From positions 31,199,951 to 31,263,950 of the forward strand of contig CM066917.1 in NCBI GenBank assembly GCA_033964015.1: DNA of 64,000 bases. The letters run 5' to 3'. The notes under the pieces were generated by a model that did not search any database, was not told the origin of the DNA, and was given only the letters and a program-made list of their open reading frames with translations. The position numbers and the translations under genes are program-made. Positions 22,535 to 36,900 of the stretch are shown here, one piece after another. Each line of letters begins with the position of its first letter. The first letter of the stretch is position 1. The DNA is from Scolanthus callimorphus. Taxonomy: Eukaryota; Cnidaria; Anthozoa; Actiniaria; Edwardsiidae.

Positions 22535-25500
22535 TGCTGTGTTAGTGGATGTTTTTCACGTCATGTGCTGGTGTTAGCTTAGTTACTTGTGTCGTGGGCG
22601 CATGTTTGCTAACAGTCAGGGGCGGATTTAGAAGGGCCACCCGAGGCCGCCACGGCTCCACTTTTCTCGGGAGTTTTTCCCATAAATTCACTGTATTTGC
22701 TAAAAGAAATTTGCAATTTATGGTCCCTATATTTTCGTGTTGTTACTGTAAAACAAATAATATGCGAATTGCTGACCATATAACGTATCAGTTCCCGTTG
22801 AAAAGTGTCATTTTCGTAGATCTCTTTGTATGGACGTTTCTATTTACCATATTTGGAATTCCAGACTGCATAACCCGTGTTATGCGAAAATGACAAAATT
22901 AGCATCGTGCCCCCTTAATTTGGTTGCCATGGCAACAAATACTGTCAATATATTAAGGATGACTTTGGTTGCCTCCCTTCATGAGATATTTTGGAGATAT
23001 GATTTTGATCCGCGTATAAGCCCCTCTCCGTGCTAGTCAAGCCTTAACATAGACCTGAGTGGGTTCGCGAATGGAGCTCATCGTGATGGCAAAACGTTTA
23101 AGGGGGAATTATCCACTAGGGGTTCGAGTAGGCTCCTCCGCAGGCATATCTCTTTTCAGCTCTTTATCATAGTTCGAAAAAGAGAACTCCTGTGGTATCA
23201 TAACGGGAGAGAGAAGACTGAGGCGAGTAAACCGGAAACGGATAAAACCGGAAACGAACCACATAAAGTAACTATACCAAAATGGAAGAAAAGCCAAGTG
23301 CAAGACGCCTGCGGAGAGTTCGAGTAACAACTGGAAAGTGTCAAGGAAATCAAACCCCTCAGGTATTTCTATGTCATATTTTTGATAGCTGGTCAAATGA
23401 AATTGTTTCTTACAACACAGGACATCGGAAATAGATTAGGAACTCCATTCACATGGCAGGAAGAAACAGGTGAAAATTCTTGGAAGGTCACAGCAGTCCT
23501 GAGATCTTTGAAAATTATTTTCTCTGGTTTTCATAAGACTATACTAAGTATTTCTTATCGGTTTTACTACAGATGATAACTGAAATCTTTGCCTTCTGAA
23601 AAGTGCACAACAGAAGGCGATTCTTGCAAAACAGCAAGAACATCTGTGTTTCTAAGAAAATCACACGGACCCCATGTATGAGGATCCGTTTCATATTTGT
23701 TTTAGGGCGCGACCTTCGAGATAGCGGAATATTTAAGAGTCCATTACCAAGAGAGTATATAAGAATCTTGTAGTGGGTGTCAGAAAAGTGTCTATTTTTA
23801 GTAACACATTTCATTGTTTTTTTCTGTGTGTTTGTTTAGTATTTCCCGCTTGCCTAAGGCTAAATATAGAACAAGCAGCTGTTGTTGGATTTCCCGCGTA
23901 TGACCTGAGGTGCTTATATTACCTATAACAGTACCCTACAGGTTGGTTCAATTTTATGTGTTTCTAACGATGAACGTAATATGCGAGATGATTTCTCTTT
24001 GTAATGGATTCTTGGAAAATAAGTATCTGGTAATTTTTGAGATTTTTTCAAATATCGTCTTTATAGCGATCAATGCATAATTCCCCACATGTTGCCTCGC
24101 ACCACGCTGTTCTCCCTACCTCCAATCCCCTCCAATATACATTTTCTCAAAACATTCTTAGAAGCGCTGCCTCATTAGCTGCAGCTGATATTCTGTTAAG
24201 GACGCATATCGCCAAGTTTGCCATTACAATATCACTCACTCCTAGTCTGCACAAAACACAATTCATCTGATTAAGAAAAATATTATGGCGGGCAATTAAT
24301 AAAGGCAGCTTGATTAATTGGAGCAACAATTCTGGAAATTTCTTTTAATAAATTGCTTTTATATGGAATCTTTTGGCTTTTATTTGCATCTCTTTTTCAT
24401 CCCGCGAGTGGCGCTGGGAAGCGATAAGGCTACAAATAAGCGTGCGCATTTCTCTAGTTCGGCGCCCGCCACAAAATGAATTAACTTTAAATTTTATGCT
24501 GTGATTCCCGCATAAAATCCTCTTCACTGGGCTACGTGTTCCCCACGCAGTCACTTTGTTTTCCGGTCCAATAACGTCAATATTTTTAGAATGCAGTTGT
24601 TGTATTATCCGCAAGGTTTCCTATTGTTGATTAGGCTAAGCCTTCACCTGGTCTTCTAATCAGATAATGAATCCCTAAAAAGCTGGATTTTTATTCTTCT
24701 CTGAAACCTTTTTCAGATAGGGATCGCCACTTCGACATGTGATTAATCCCTGGAAAGAAAGATAAATTAATCGTTGTAAGCGATAGCCGCAATTTGTGTA
24801 TTTCTAATGCATTCATTACTTACGGAGGGCAGCAAAAGACTTTGAGAACAAAATGACGGTAGACCAAGCTCAGTTAGTAAGTCAGATAAGAAAACACTGC
24901 TTGGAAATCTTTTTAGTCTGTTCACCTGTGTTTAAGAAAATGACATTGTCTTTTATTGTCACTTAAGCAAAACGGCCCCGCGGGCTGTGTTTCAGTAGCT
25001 GAGCAGTCGGTTTTACCTCATTAATTATTTGTTGTGCTTTACTTTCCGATTCCAAACGCTAAGTACAACCAAGAAGCCGCAGAAAACGCGATCGAAGATT
25101 CGCGAAATCTCTCAAGAACTCCCTCGCTAGAAAATCTAAGAATAAAAAAAATTACATTTTTATTAGCAAATCTGATCCTTAATATTTTTAGTGGATCATT
25201 TTCCTGTGTACACTTTTAAGAGATGAAGTCCAGTGTAAAAGCTTGTTAAACATGCTGACATGAGTTATTTGCATTAATAACAGAAAAGAGAGATGGAAAA
25301 ACAACATAGCATCATTTTAATTCCCAATTATCCTAAAAATCCCTTGATCGCGGAATTTACAATGCGCGCGCGACAAGTAGACATAACTAAGCCAAACCAC
25401 GCATCGTGTTATGACGTTTAAAAGAAAAACAGCGTTAGTCGGAATACACCAACGTTAGACTAGAATAACAAAGAATTTTTAGAGGTCGTTTTAGCTAAAG

Positions 25501-25690
25501 TGTGTTCTAGAACTGCGGAAATTTGTAAGCTGGTTCTGGGCCGGTTCTCTTTCTGGTTTTGGCGGTTTACCTAAGCTACTTGGTAATTCGCATACAAAAC
25601 CCCCTACACGCGTGTTTCTGGCCTCAAAATAGAATCCAGTGAATTAAATTTGTCTTCGGCATAGAGCAGGAAACGAACTAACGGATTGGC
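22535..25690. other. Intergenic, no supported gene
   Basis: A hAT-like end CAGGGGCGGATTTAGA is at 22618. A copy of the TCAGAAAAGTGTCTATTTTT repeat core is at about 23779-23800. The frame at 25034-25219 has a somewhat protein-like stretch (NQEAAENAIEDSRNLSRTPS) but no exon boundaries. Confidence 0.45.
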
Positions 25691-25696
25691 CTACTG

Positions 25697-25702
25697 TTTA
25701 TT
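25697..25702 (-). terminator. Poly(A) signal of the minus-strand disordered-protein gene
   Basis: TTTATT on the plus strand is AATAAA on the gene strand, about 220 nt past the stop codon. Confidence 0.5.
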
Positions 25703-25922
25703 CCTTTCAATGATCATCTTTCAATTATCCGTTTTTTACAGGCTCGTTTCTAGGTCATTACCAAGCCTGATCGGCGATGGACGCTCTGGGAATTCCTCCT
25801 TTTCCCCATTAAATACGCAAAAATAGACGCACTTTCCATGACTGCTTCGCCCGCACTAGGTTCTACTGACTCTTCAGCTAGTTGATAGCACTGGTGATTT
25901 ATATTACCAAGAGCCATTTACT

Positions 25923-26765
25923 TTAAGAATTTTTAATAGCGCGGCGATCGTCCTTTTTGCCTATTATAGGTTCATTTTCACCGAAAATTTTCAGCCATGA
26001 GTTTGCGATTTTTTCCGCCTCTGACTCGCCTTCTCCATTATTGTCCATTTTCTCCCACGAATACTGTTTCGCGGTTAACATTTTAGTTTCTTTTAGTGGA
26101 GTTATGGGATGCTGGACGCCTTGTAAAGCGGGCATCCCCGAGTGAAAATCCTGGAAATACTCTGGAAACATAGAGAAACCCTCGTCCCATACTTTCTTGA
26201 TATCAAATGAACCTGCGCCTCCCATAGAAGGCATCTTCATGTCCATTTTCATGTCTTTATGGAGTTGATCCAAGCGGCTCTCTAAGCCCCCTGGTCGATG
26301 TATTGAGCTTGTTGTCTTGGGGCGAGCGCCTTGCCGCAAATGCAACGCACGCTGATCATCTAACTTCATAACACTCGGGAACTCCCCCAGTTCGGATTTG
26401 GTTTCGTGCGACGATTTCGCCACGCTTACGTTTTTATTGAATCCTTTGCCAAACTGTCCATCTTGAAAACTTGCAGACCACGACGTCTCCGAAAGTAAGT
26501 TTTTAGACTCATGGCTTGTTACTTTACTTGTGCCCTGTGTTTTTCCTGACACTTTCGTAACCTTTGAAGTTTTGACGACGGATTTTGTGACGACCCTTGA
26601 TGAACGACTCCATGAACTACTATTTGTGCCTACAGTCACTGGTGTTGTGATCATTGTTTTCTCCAACTCTTTACTCCGCGGGAAACTGTCCTTCTCCATT
26701 GCCAAGATGGATTGCGTGTTTCTACATTGACTGGGGAAGGAAACGCAATTCAAATCAATTTCCAA
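25923..26765 (-). CDS. Uncharacterised intrinsically disordered protein, paralogue 1
   Basis: An intact single-exon frame of 280 codons; a second in-frame Met at residue 23 (MEKDSFPRSKELEK) is an alternative start. Residues 40-130 are Ser/Thr/Lys/Val-rich and look disordered. There is a short Met/Lys tract DMKMDMKMP near 171-179. Two motifs recur in the gene at 40550: VWDEGFSMFPEYF (192-204) and, about 55 residues later, ESEAEKIANSWLKIFG (247-262). Order and spacing are preserved, so the two proteins are probably divergent paralogues. There is no signal peptide, membrane segment or known domain. The final motif is amphipathic and may be a helix used for binding. No function is assigned. Confidence 0.75.
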   Translation of the reverse strand: MEIDLNCVSFPSQCRNTQSILAMEKDSFPRSKELEKTMITTPVTVGTNSSSWSRSSRVVTKSVVKTSKVTKVSGKTQGTSKVTSHESKNLLSETSWSASFQDGQFGKGFNKNVSVAKSSHETKSELGEFPSVMKLDDQRALHLRQGARPKTTSSIHRPGGLESRLDQLHKDMKMDMKMPSMGGAGSFDIKKVWDEGFSMFPEYFQDFHSGMPALQGVQHPITPLKETKMLTAKQYSWEKMDNNGEGESEAEKIANSWLKIFGENEPIIGKKDDRRAIKNS

Positions 26766-28890
26766 CTAGCGATGTTTGTAATGTTTTATCCGACAAGTCC
26801 AAATTTAGAAAAACAGCCATCACATTTCCCAGAGCATGTTTTCCTAAACAAAACGCATAAGCGGTCTACTGTTAAGTCCCTCATCTGTAGCGACGATAGT
26901 TTCACTTAATATTATTAAAATTTATCGACCGTGTGCTGTCGGGTATGACTGGCTAATTTTAGGACTCGTGTAAGATTGTAAAGGCGTAAAAGTAACAGCG
27001 ATTTTTTTCAGCGGGAGTTCTAGCTTTGCGCATGCGCACGTTACAGGTGAGTAAATATACATGACAATGTTTTATGTTCTGAAATACAATTGTGCAAAAT
27101 GAACTGAGTTGAAAATGAACTTTCCAGAAAAAAGGACTCAACACAATAGAAAATAGCGTTTATACCCTAAAGAGAATATCAATTCTACGAATCATTTCCA
27201 GCACTTTTAGCATCGCAAATGAGAAATTCTCAAAGATGTGTGAAGCTCTTTAAAGGTTTAAATTATATCAGACACTGAAATTTTTCACCAGCTTTATAAT
27301 ATTCCTTTCATCGTTCAAAGAAATACAAATAAAGGATGCAAACAAACCAGTTAGATAAAGATTACTTTCATTATTCAATATGACTCTGTTTTAAAATAAC
27401 TGGAGATCTTTACACTAAGAAATTCGTCCTCTCGCTGATTTTTCCTGTGATTAAAGGCTTTTAGAGAAAAACGATCATATCTGGCTATATTTAAGCAAAA
27501 AAGTCGAATTACATTACTGTTTTCCCCTCCCTCCCCGTTTAAAGCCCAGCAACGCGTTTGCTATGAGGAAATTGCATCCGATTGAATTATTCAATGCTTG
27601 CAACATCCTAAACATTAATTATTGAGACGAAAAAAGAGACATCGAAAAATTGCAAGATGAAAATTGCATATCGTTTCCTTTGTACAAGAAAATTTAGTTT
27701 TCTTTTCCTCTTTTATTGAATGTGTTGATGGTTTGTAAGATTTAAGGGGAATACGTGGGAACAGAAAAATAGGATTAAAATACCAAAACAAGCTTACGAA
27801 GTCGTGCGATTCACCAACAAGCCCTCTTAGATACAGACTCTACAGCTACTTGCTATCGTTCACAGAACTCGAATGTTTTGGTGACGTTTTCGTCAAAAAT
27901 GATTCTCATTTGTTGCAGTATTGACCACCTGACATCCAAGTTTATTAAAATATAATAAAAGCAAAAAAACTGTCGACAGCCTCTAATACGAAACCAATGA
28001 ATATAATACTGAGACAGAATTAACTAAAATATGATATTTTGCACACGATTGGCGCGCCACAATGTCGTGTAAGGTTAAGAATTAAGTCTTCCTCCTAAAA
28101 GAGGCCACACAAAAAATCATTTTCTGAGAACGTGTCGTTTAAAAAAGATTACTCCTTATATAGTGTCATAACGTATAAGGAGCCAATACGAAAAAGAGCA
28201 TCTTATAAATTAGATAACGCCCGATCTAATGAAGAAGGGAAATAACTTATCACCCGCGGCCTTTTAGCAGTCTATGTATTGTCAAAAGTGTTTAGATTCC
28301 TGCTGGCGCGATGGGCGGGTTTCATCAATGCAGGCTGTCTAGGAATTCAAGGTTTTTTACACAAGCATGAATTAATAATCAGAGGATGATCTCCTGTTTT
28401 CCTAAGCATGCTGCATTAGCATTAACGGGTTTGTTCGAGGATCGCCAAAGAGTTGCGAATTAAAGCTTAAGGTACTCTTAATTGTCAAGATACTGAAGTG
28501 CAATTTATCTGCACAGCACGCCCGAAAAAAGATACAGTTGAATAAGTCGAAAGCACACGTCTTTTTGCTTAAAATGTGCAACAAGGGTTAACTGTAAGGC
28601 GCTTTCTCGTTTGCTCTCTGTTTTCGTCCATTATTAAGTACATTTATCATTATACTTCAAGTCCATTCTTCTACCCGCAATATATACTTTCAGCTTTATA
28701 TTTGCCCGTGGCTAATATTCAAACCTACTAGAATAGTGAGTGCTAGTAGTTTGTTGATGACAAATTCAAGATTCTGAAGTTGTCTCACCATGCAAACTGA
28801 CATTGTGTTCTTTTTTTTCAGAAACGTGCTTCCTAACGCGTACAAGATTGACTGGAGTACGATGAGATCTCATTTGTTACTCAAGAGCCT
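26766..28890. other. Intergenic, upstream of paralogue 1, no gene seen
   Basis: AT-rich with no exon, tRNA or inverted repeat recognised. The promoter of the minus-strand gene should lie just above 26766. Confidence 0.5.
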
Positions 28891-28899
28891 TATCCACCC

Positions 28900-29367
28900 C
28901 CCGGGGGGGGACTCCCATATTTTTTGACCGGGGATGATCGTCGGAAATTTTCAGTTTCACCCCTAAAGATACCAAACATGGCGGGCCATGGCGTGGCTCA
29001 AATAATTTCTTACCCTAAAAGATACCCTAAAAGATGAGGCCTGATGTGCAAACTATGGTGCAAAGTAGGCGCAAAGGAGACAGGTAACAGGTAAAAGATA
29101 CCCATCATGAAATTTCCGTGTTTGTTTCTCTAATTTATCGTCTTCTCATCGAGAAATCTCTCTTTCTTACACGGTTTTTAGAAGCACCATCATGAGAGAA
29201 AACAATTTGGACACATATTTCGGCCCTAAAAGATACCAATCACCCTAATTTTATTGAAGATTAAGATCACCCCTAAAAGAGACCAAGGCCCCGTGATTTT
29301 AACCAATAAAAGATACGACGATCATCCCCGGTCAAAAAATATGGGAGTGTCCCCCCCCCCCCCCGGG
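28900..29367. mobile_element. Poly-C/G-ended MITE, possible hAT class
   Basis: A 468-bp element with inverted ends of about 45 bp. The left reads CCCGGGGGGGGACTCCCATA then TTTTTTGACCGGGGATGATC; the right is its near-complement ending in a C-run and GGG. An 8-bp repeat ATCCACCC flanks it (28892-28899, 29368-29375), which is the hAT length. Inside, CTAAAAGATACC or close variants occur about six times, an unusual internal repetition. Confidence 0.72.
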
Positions 29368-29727
29368 ATCCACCCACCCTTGTGTTGCTGTTTACATTCG
29401 ATATTAGAACTAGAATTACGCGGCGTGAAAACGACAACTTAGCATCTAAATTAAAATACATTTTGCGGATACTTCAGTCGAACATATTGCGTCCCCCAAC
29501 AACACTAAAACATTGTAAATTAAAAAGACCATTCTGCCTCAATATTTTTGGACTGAAAATGTCGCAGAATGAAGTTCCTTAAAAACAGCGCATGCGCATC
29601 AATATCGCAGCTCTCTTTCTATCGAATCAGAGCACTGAAGGATCATATGCGGCGGTAAATCATTAGTTTCTCGGGTACAAAGTGTGTGCAGATACAATTT
29701 TTTAGAGAATAACAAAATCGCTCTTAA

Positions 29728-30085
29728 AGGGACATTGTTACCGGAAACATCAAATTTTTCATATCACCAATATTATAAAAATAACAACTGAGATTTGTAA
29801 AGAATGCTTTCAACATGACTAGGTGAAAATGTGAGGTCATTTCGATGAAGGATATTAGCAAAGATATTCGCGGATTCTAAATACAGCTTACATGAGGAAA
29901 TTTGCCGCATTTAAAATCGGTTTACCTCGACTTTTTTCTAACCTTCTAAAGTTGCGATCTTCATTCACTCAAATCTTAGCAATCCTTCATCGAAATCTCC
30001 TGAAATTTTTCACACTGCTTCCTTTAAACTCTTTCGATTTTAGGGAATATTTTTGTATTTTCACTTTCTATGTAACCGTGTCCCT
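29728..30085. mobile_element. TTAA-flanked MITE
   Basis: A 358-bp element. The left end AGGGACATTGTTACC faces the right end GTAACCGTGTCCCT, with TTAA on both sides (29724-29727, 30086-30089). TTAA targets are used by piggyBac and Kolobok elements. Subterminal inverted matches (TTTCGATGAAGGAT against ATCCTTCATCGAAA) extend the symmetry. Confidence 0.8.
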
Positions 30086-30541
30086 TTAACTGTCATTTAC
30101 TACATCTTCTTCCTGCCAATTTCCATGTTTTACCGCGCGCTACTTATTTCTCGTTGGGTACCCTTTGGCATTCGCATTAGTGACGTCATGAGAAACACGT
30201 ACAATTTAAGGAAAATGTGAGGCACGTTTGCAGATATTTTACTTTTATTTAGAAACGTGCTATTGAAAGAGGATTCTTATGTGTATGTTTACCACAAGTG
30301 GTTAAGGTGGCTCACACACACACAAAAAAAACATTAAATGTAGAATCCCTCCCCCCCCCCCCCCAAAAAAAAAAAATAACACGAAGCACACCTTGATTTT
30401 TAAGGGACGACCGTCACATCTTTGAATATTGTTCGCAATGATTCAACTCAGTTCTTAGCATTATTTAACACCATTCCACATTCCTCCAAGTTATTGTTTT
30501 CAGTGATTTAGACAACCATGCCTAGAACAATTTCAGGAGCC

Positions 30542-30642
30542 CATCAACCCGAACCTCCATCACCTATTGGTGGGCATCCGAAGCACAGGGATCCCATCAC
30601 CCCGAGCCTCCATCACCTATTGGTGGGCATCCGAAGCACTGA
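30542..30642. repeat. 53-bp tandem duplication
   Basis: Two copies of a 53-bp unit containing CCTCCATCACCTATTGGTGG. Each holds an internal short palindrome (CACCTATTGGTG). Confidence 0.9.
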
Positions 30643-30843
30643 GCAGATGGATCTATATTTAGATTGTAGATTTTGAATCCCGCGAGCCGTTAGTTGTTAT
30701 GGTTACAAATCATGTCTCCTCTCTCAAACGAAAGATGACTAAAATCAGCGCTGCCATCGCACTGAATGCGTTGAACCCAGCACTCACTCTCAAAATAACA
30801 ATTTCCTGTTTTAAAATTTAAAATCCACAGTCTAAAAATAGAC

Positions 30844-30959
30844 TCTTCTACTCCTGTGCATATGGCTAGACCTAGTGGAGTAGATGGAGACTCCTGTTGA
30901 TGTGCTCCTGATTCTTCTACTCCTGTGCATATGGCAAGACCTAGTGGAGTAGATGGAGG
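30844..30959. repeat. 69-bp-period tandem duplication
   Basis: TCTTCTACTCCTGTGCATAT and its continuation (about 47 bp) occur twice with a period of 69 bp. Confidence 0.9.
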
Positions 30960-33900
30960 CCAACCATCCCCTTAACCCCACCCCTCCACCCAATATTATC
31001 GACGGTTACCAACAAACATAAGCACATACCCGAACTTTTTTTAAATAATCATCACATCAGGAGAGTCCGCTGGGTCTTTTTGCTGTTTCACAACATGCTT
31101 TTCATTTGCAGCTGCGTTTCTGGGATTTTCACAGACGAGTTTGAGCCAAAATCTGCTAATTTAGCAACACATTTTGATGCATTTCCGGTCGTTTTGAAGC
31201 CTTTAAATTCTTCCTTAGAGGAGAACATTCCCCCAACCCCCTACAAAATTAGGAAGGACAAGACATGTATTTACGAGAGTGTCAACTCACTGACAATTTT
31301 GCTTCCGCCGTACATGAGTGGCTGCCGGTTAAGAAGCACTAACCGCAAAAATCATGATGGATCATTTATTCCTAGTACCTGAAGTTATCTGGATATACAT
31401 TTTGTAAGTTGAACTTTGTAGGAATTTAAAATTTTAAACTTTATCGTCGCCAGCCATAATACACGCAGAATATTAAACCGTAATTCGTTTTTAAAAACTT
31501 TCGTGTTTAAAATGCTCTTTAAGGTAAAGGAATGATAAATGCAAAGATAATTGGTGCTTTTAGGAAAAGAGATTTGATGTAGGTTTCTTGGCGCGGCAAA
31601 TCGCTCAAGGCCTTGTTAGACATGATATTAGCATTTACATCACCCTGGTATGTCCAGCGGGCCAGACAATGGGTCTAGAAACAAGAAATCAATCTACTGG
31701 TGGATGTTTCTATCCCAGGTGTCTTCTAATTGGAAATGTTCAAAATAAACCAATATCTCTTCAACCGTTGTTGTTACGAACGAGACAATTGTATAAGTAT
31801 TTGCTAAGCAATTTGTTGGGTTAATTGGTTAGTTTTTAAAGTAAATGTTTAGGTCGTTGTTATTTTTCGTAAATCTCAGCGTCGATGTTCTTATGGACGT
31901 CGTTCTTGTATAAAAAAGTTTGCCCGTCATTTCGTAACGGCGCGGGTGGTAGAAGTTCATTTCACTTAGAATCTTGTAATCGTGAAGTTAAATGGGCAGT
32001 GTCACGGCGATTTAAAGGGAAATAAGTCTAATTCTAATCACAAAAAATACATTTAAGTTGGGAATAACCGAAAAAACAGTCCAGGTTTGTTAAATAACCT
32101 TTTATTTATTAAATCAATACAAATTAGAGTGTTTTTATCTCTTATCAAGAGGATGGGAATTGGATTGCGATTTGAATTATTTGCTTGTCAGGCAAGCGTG
32201 CGAGTACCCCTTTAAGGGATAGTTTATTTAGGTGGCTTCATTGCAGTCAAATGCACTAGAAATGAGCAAAATGGTTGTCTACTTTTGTTGAGAAACCTTT
32301 CAGTTTCTAGATAAGTACAAATTTTTGTATATTATCGAGCGGATGGAATTGGATTGCGAATTGGCAATAGAGAATACTGAGGATAGTTTCAACTGTAAAA
32401 ACCCGCGTAAGAACTTTTTCAATTTTCAAGGTCAAGCTGAACAGTTTCTTATATTTTAAAGTTTGATAGGTTCTTATTTTTCAAAGGTTGTTCTGCTGTA
32501 ACCACTGGCAGAAATATTGTAGCTAATATTGTAGGATATAATGGTTTAGAACTTGTATTTTTAAGAATAAAATGCTTATAAAAACACAATTACAATCTAG
32601 CATTTTGACCATAAGTGATGTTTTTTTTTCTATAAGAACCTACTTTTCTTTGCCAGGCAGGCTTAACAGGTTCTTATATTTTTGGGTAGTTAAATGCCAA
32701 ATTTCAGCCTGTTGGTTCGTAAATCACTAGGTTCTTATAAGCGGATTTTACAATAAATTAAGGTGGCGCATGGTTTACTTCAACAAAAACACAACCTAAA
32801 ATTAAATCGCCTTATTTGCTGAGAAGACGGAAAAATGTCAGATATTTTTTTTTATGCGAACGTGATCAAAGGATCTTCGCACAAAATCGTTATTATGATA
32901 TAAGCTAAGAAAGTTGCAGCAATTTAATTTAAATGCAGTTTTCTAAAGGTGTGAAAATAGAACGGAACCCTCCCATTCGAAAATGGCGCGACAGAACTTT
33001 TACTTTTTTTGTTACAAATGCAATGGTAGATTCCTCTACCATTGAGTTTACACAGTCACAAGCTCCAAAACCATCCTGAGTTTAGATTTGTTTTACGTGG
33101 AGCGATTTATGTTAATTTATACTGTAAAAGAACAATTAAGCTTATTAATTTGCTACGCTACTAACAGTGTAAACTAGAAAGATATATTACTGCATTGATA
33201 ATAAAAAAAACAATTCTGTCGTGCAGTTTTAGAATTTACCGATCCCGCATTCATTGTTATACCCTAGTTACTGTTGCTACGTCGGACAAGCCAAATTTTA
33301 TCTTTGGCATAAAGCGCGGAAAAGACACCGATTGCATGGAGCTGTTAGAAGTTGTTGCATGCAATTTGGATTTTATATTTTTATCTTGAAAAGCTGAATA
33401 ATTATTGAAAAATCTTCGATATTCAAGTTTGTTGCTCGGACATTTTGAATTCCGTAGGGAAAACTTCCTATTGTTTGCTATGAGTGGGCGGAGCTATCGT
33501 CAAAATAGGGATCGGTCTATTGGACGGCTCCATTTCATTTTGCCGACACCTTTAAAAAAAATACTTACCAAATAAAACCGGTACAACTTTCCCTATTTAT
33601 GTCATGGCGGACAAAATGTGCAAAGAAGCCTTTATCACCTCTACATAAAATCTGAATATTGTCGCTTTCTAGGCAAATGAGGCGATTTACTTTTAGGATG
33701 TGATTTCCAGTGAGTTAGCCATGGGTCACGATAACAGTAGACGACACCTTGTAAAGTGATTGCCTAGAAAGGTACTTGATGATTAAAGCAGCTTCGAAAG
33801 GCAAAGTTTTCCAGTTCAAGAAGAAATAATTATAATAATTATGAATCAATACTGAATTCTAACACTTCCTTGTTTCCTGTTCAGTCACTTTCACCTTACA

Positions 33901-36900
33901 ACTTACACAAGTTACATCACAATATAGTGTTGTAAAATGATGCACATCGTGGTGTTAATTGTAATAGCGTCAAGGAGTAATATTTTATCATTTTCTATGC
34001 CAGGAGGATATCAACATCATATCTATACGTCCTACTACACATGTAAGTAAACACGACATTCGTGAATGGACTCCTCCGATGTGGGCATTATTGCTGTCAT
34101 CACTATGGTGTTTCAGTGGTGTTTAATCGCCGATATTCGCAAGTACAGTCCGATTCTACAACAGACCCTTAGTGCAGCTTGAATTGAGATTTTCTTTTTA
34201 AAAAAAACAGTTTGAGTTCTATTTCATAGATGAAAAGATAGGAAATGCTAATCGTTTGTGGTTTTCGTGTAACGAAGTGTAAAAAGAAAGCCTAGCACAA
34301 CAAAAGTAAATGTCAGAAAAATTATTGTTTCCCTTTTAATCAATTTCCTTTATGTTATTATACACCAAAGGCAGTCACTTGATGAATACTTATAAACTCT
34401 GCAATACCAATAATAAGAAATGCGGATACTTGAAAATTATCATTTATCAGACGATTAGAAAAGAGTTAAGAAACGTTAACTAATTCAAATGAAATGGGAA
34501 TAGTCTTTTCTTGGGTCCCAGTATTTTTTTTCTAGTAATGGAAGACAAGATTGCGCGGTCATGTGTTACATCACACCTGAGCTCCATTCGCATTCTCTTA
34601 TTCAATTTATCCTGTTTAGCGTTTCAGAATGCGTACTTATCGCTTATATTATTGTGAAACTAGATAAACATCTTTTGTTCTAGCTAAGATTACCGCCAAA
34701 CACCACTATTTTATTTCTCCAAAAGAGTAAGCCATGGTTTAAACAGACAGGTCTCACAGTGTATGAAGGAAATTTTCGGAATTCTTGAAATGCGTTGGTT
34801 TGCTCGAATACACGCTTTCCTTAAGCTATATCCTTCTCCGATTGTTATTTTGCCCATCAAAAACTCGCCATCTGCAGTTGACCCGTGCCAAATCTTTCAG
34901 AAACGCGCTCTGGTTTCAATGAAGCCCTACTTATAAAAACACTTCTAACAATACAAGGACAAAAAAAATATGCGAAATCTTATCACACAACCACTTGCTG
35001 GCAATTCTATAAATGGGTTTTCGGTGATATGCTTTTTTACCTCAACGTTTCGTCGTCGGCGTGAACAATTCATTACTTTGTGGTGTTTCTCTCCAAGACA
35101 ACAGGTTCTGCCTTTGAAACGCGTGATGACAGTGTGCTCGCCGGTTGGTATGATTGTGTCAATAGCTCAAGAAGGTGCAAGAAGTGAATGCAGAATATTT
35201 TACCATAGTTTACAATATTTTAATGCTATGTATTAATTAGATAAAGGTGAACAAAAAACAAAGGTGATTTGAAAGGCACTAGCGTACGATAGGAACAGGT
35301 TCAATGGTATTGACTACATGTACAGGAAACACAACAACTTTAAATTACTCCAAATGCCAGACAGCTAGATCAACACAAAATGTATGGCATACGCTACTAA
35401 AAGGATAACATTTAAAAACATATCCATAATTTAGAGGTTATTTCTATTTTTCATATACAACCACATTCATGTATGTTTAATTTTATTATAAAAATAGCCA
35501 AAAGTGTTTTTTCATGTTTGACATCGTCAAAGACGTTGTTCCCTCCTTTTGAGACACGTGATGCTGTTGCTATGACAACTGCCGCCCCATCACGGGGCAT
35601 CTTCGCGTTTCTAAAAATAACAATCCATTTGTCAATCATGAAGAGCTAGATTTGACTGGCGGGTGACGGTTTTGTATATTTCGGTAGCAGACTACTCTGA
35701 TTTGATTTGTCTCTCATGTCTATACGTTACGAGATCATTTCCTCGTAAGTCAGTTTTTCTATACAGTTTTCTATTGTGCGTTCATGACCTTTGGCGAACA
35801 AAAGCTACAAAAGTAAACACGAATATATAAAAACATGTCCCAACACATAGCTTCTAATGTCTCATGTGTGTACACTATCAACTCCTTGTATTTTAAAATT
35901 ATTTCTTATCTTGTATTTTTTTAATCCTTGTAAAATAAATAAACTGAAACTGAAAACTGATGTTTGAAAATGTTAAGTTTTAAGATAACAGCATTGTTAT
36001 GTAGTATCGTAGTCCATACTGGAATGAGGATAGGAAAATCATGTATATTTTTAATGTTTTAAACATAATCTAGAAGCCTCACCTTGTCAGAAAAGATTTC
36101 ACTTTAACGACTATAAAGGAATCGATAAATACATTTGAATACAAAATAGAGGAGAGAAAAAATCTTCACCTTTGCAACTTATAAAAGTATACCACATCGG
36201 TGCTCCTAATAGCGTTGCGAAAAGCCCAGCATTTAAAGGTCAGTGTTTCAAATGCGAAAAAGTAAGGCATTTCGCAAGACATTGCCGGCTGCAATAAACG
36301 AAAAAGTGAAGTATACAATTAATGCCCCAGGACATGCCTCAATCCTACCTGTAATTCTCCTGTTCTTTTAATTAAAAGTTGTCCTATTGTTCAAATGTTG
36401 TCACGCGAAAACTCAGGACACGAATTGTCGCGCAAAGATAGCTTAAGGCAAAGAAGTTTCTCGATTGATTACGAGTTTGCTTGTCAATCCTGTCGTTGAA
36501 AGCTAATTATTTTGAGTTCGCTTAGTTCTCTTCTTTGTCAGTTTTAGCTATTCTCTTATATCATGTACTTAGTTTAAAAATATTTTGCAAACATATGGAC
36601 AAACTATTATAAGTCAAACTTTATGACAACCTTTTTCCTTAAACTGGCGGTTCAAAGTAAGGGTAATAAATCAGTAGTCTGTATTTGACGAGTCTTAATT
36701 TGTGTGAGTTTCAGTACCAGTCGATAAGAGTCAACAAATAACTAGCAAACATCGCTCAACGGTATTTAAGAATTCACATTAACACGTCCGTCTCCGAAAG
36801 CACACAAAAGAAGAAGCCTCCTCATTTCTAAATAACTTACAAATTTAAAGCTGTACGTTGTGCATGACACAGACCATACACAGGTGTAACGGGCAGGGAT

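Noticed and set aside
31588..31824. 78-codon frame with a protein-like start
   Set aside because: No splice signals or domain; composition is consistent with chance in AT-rich DNA.
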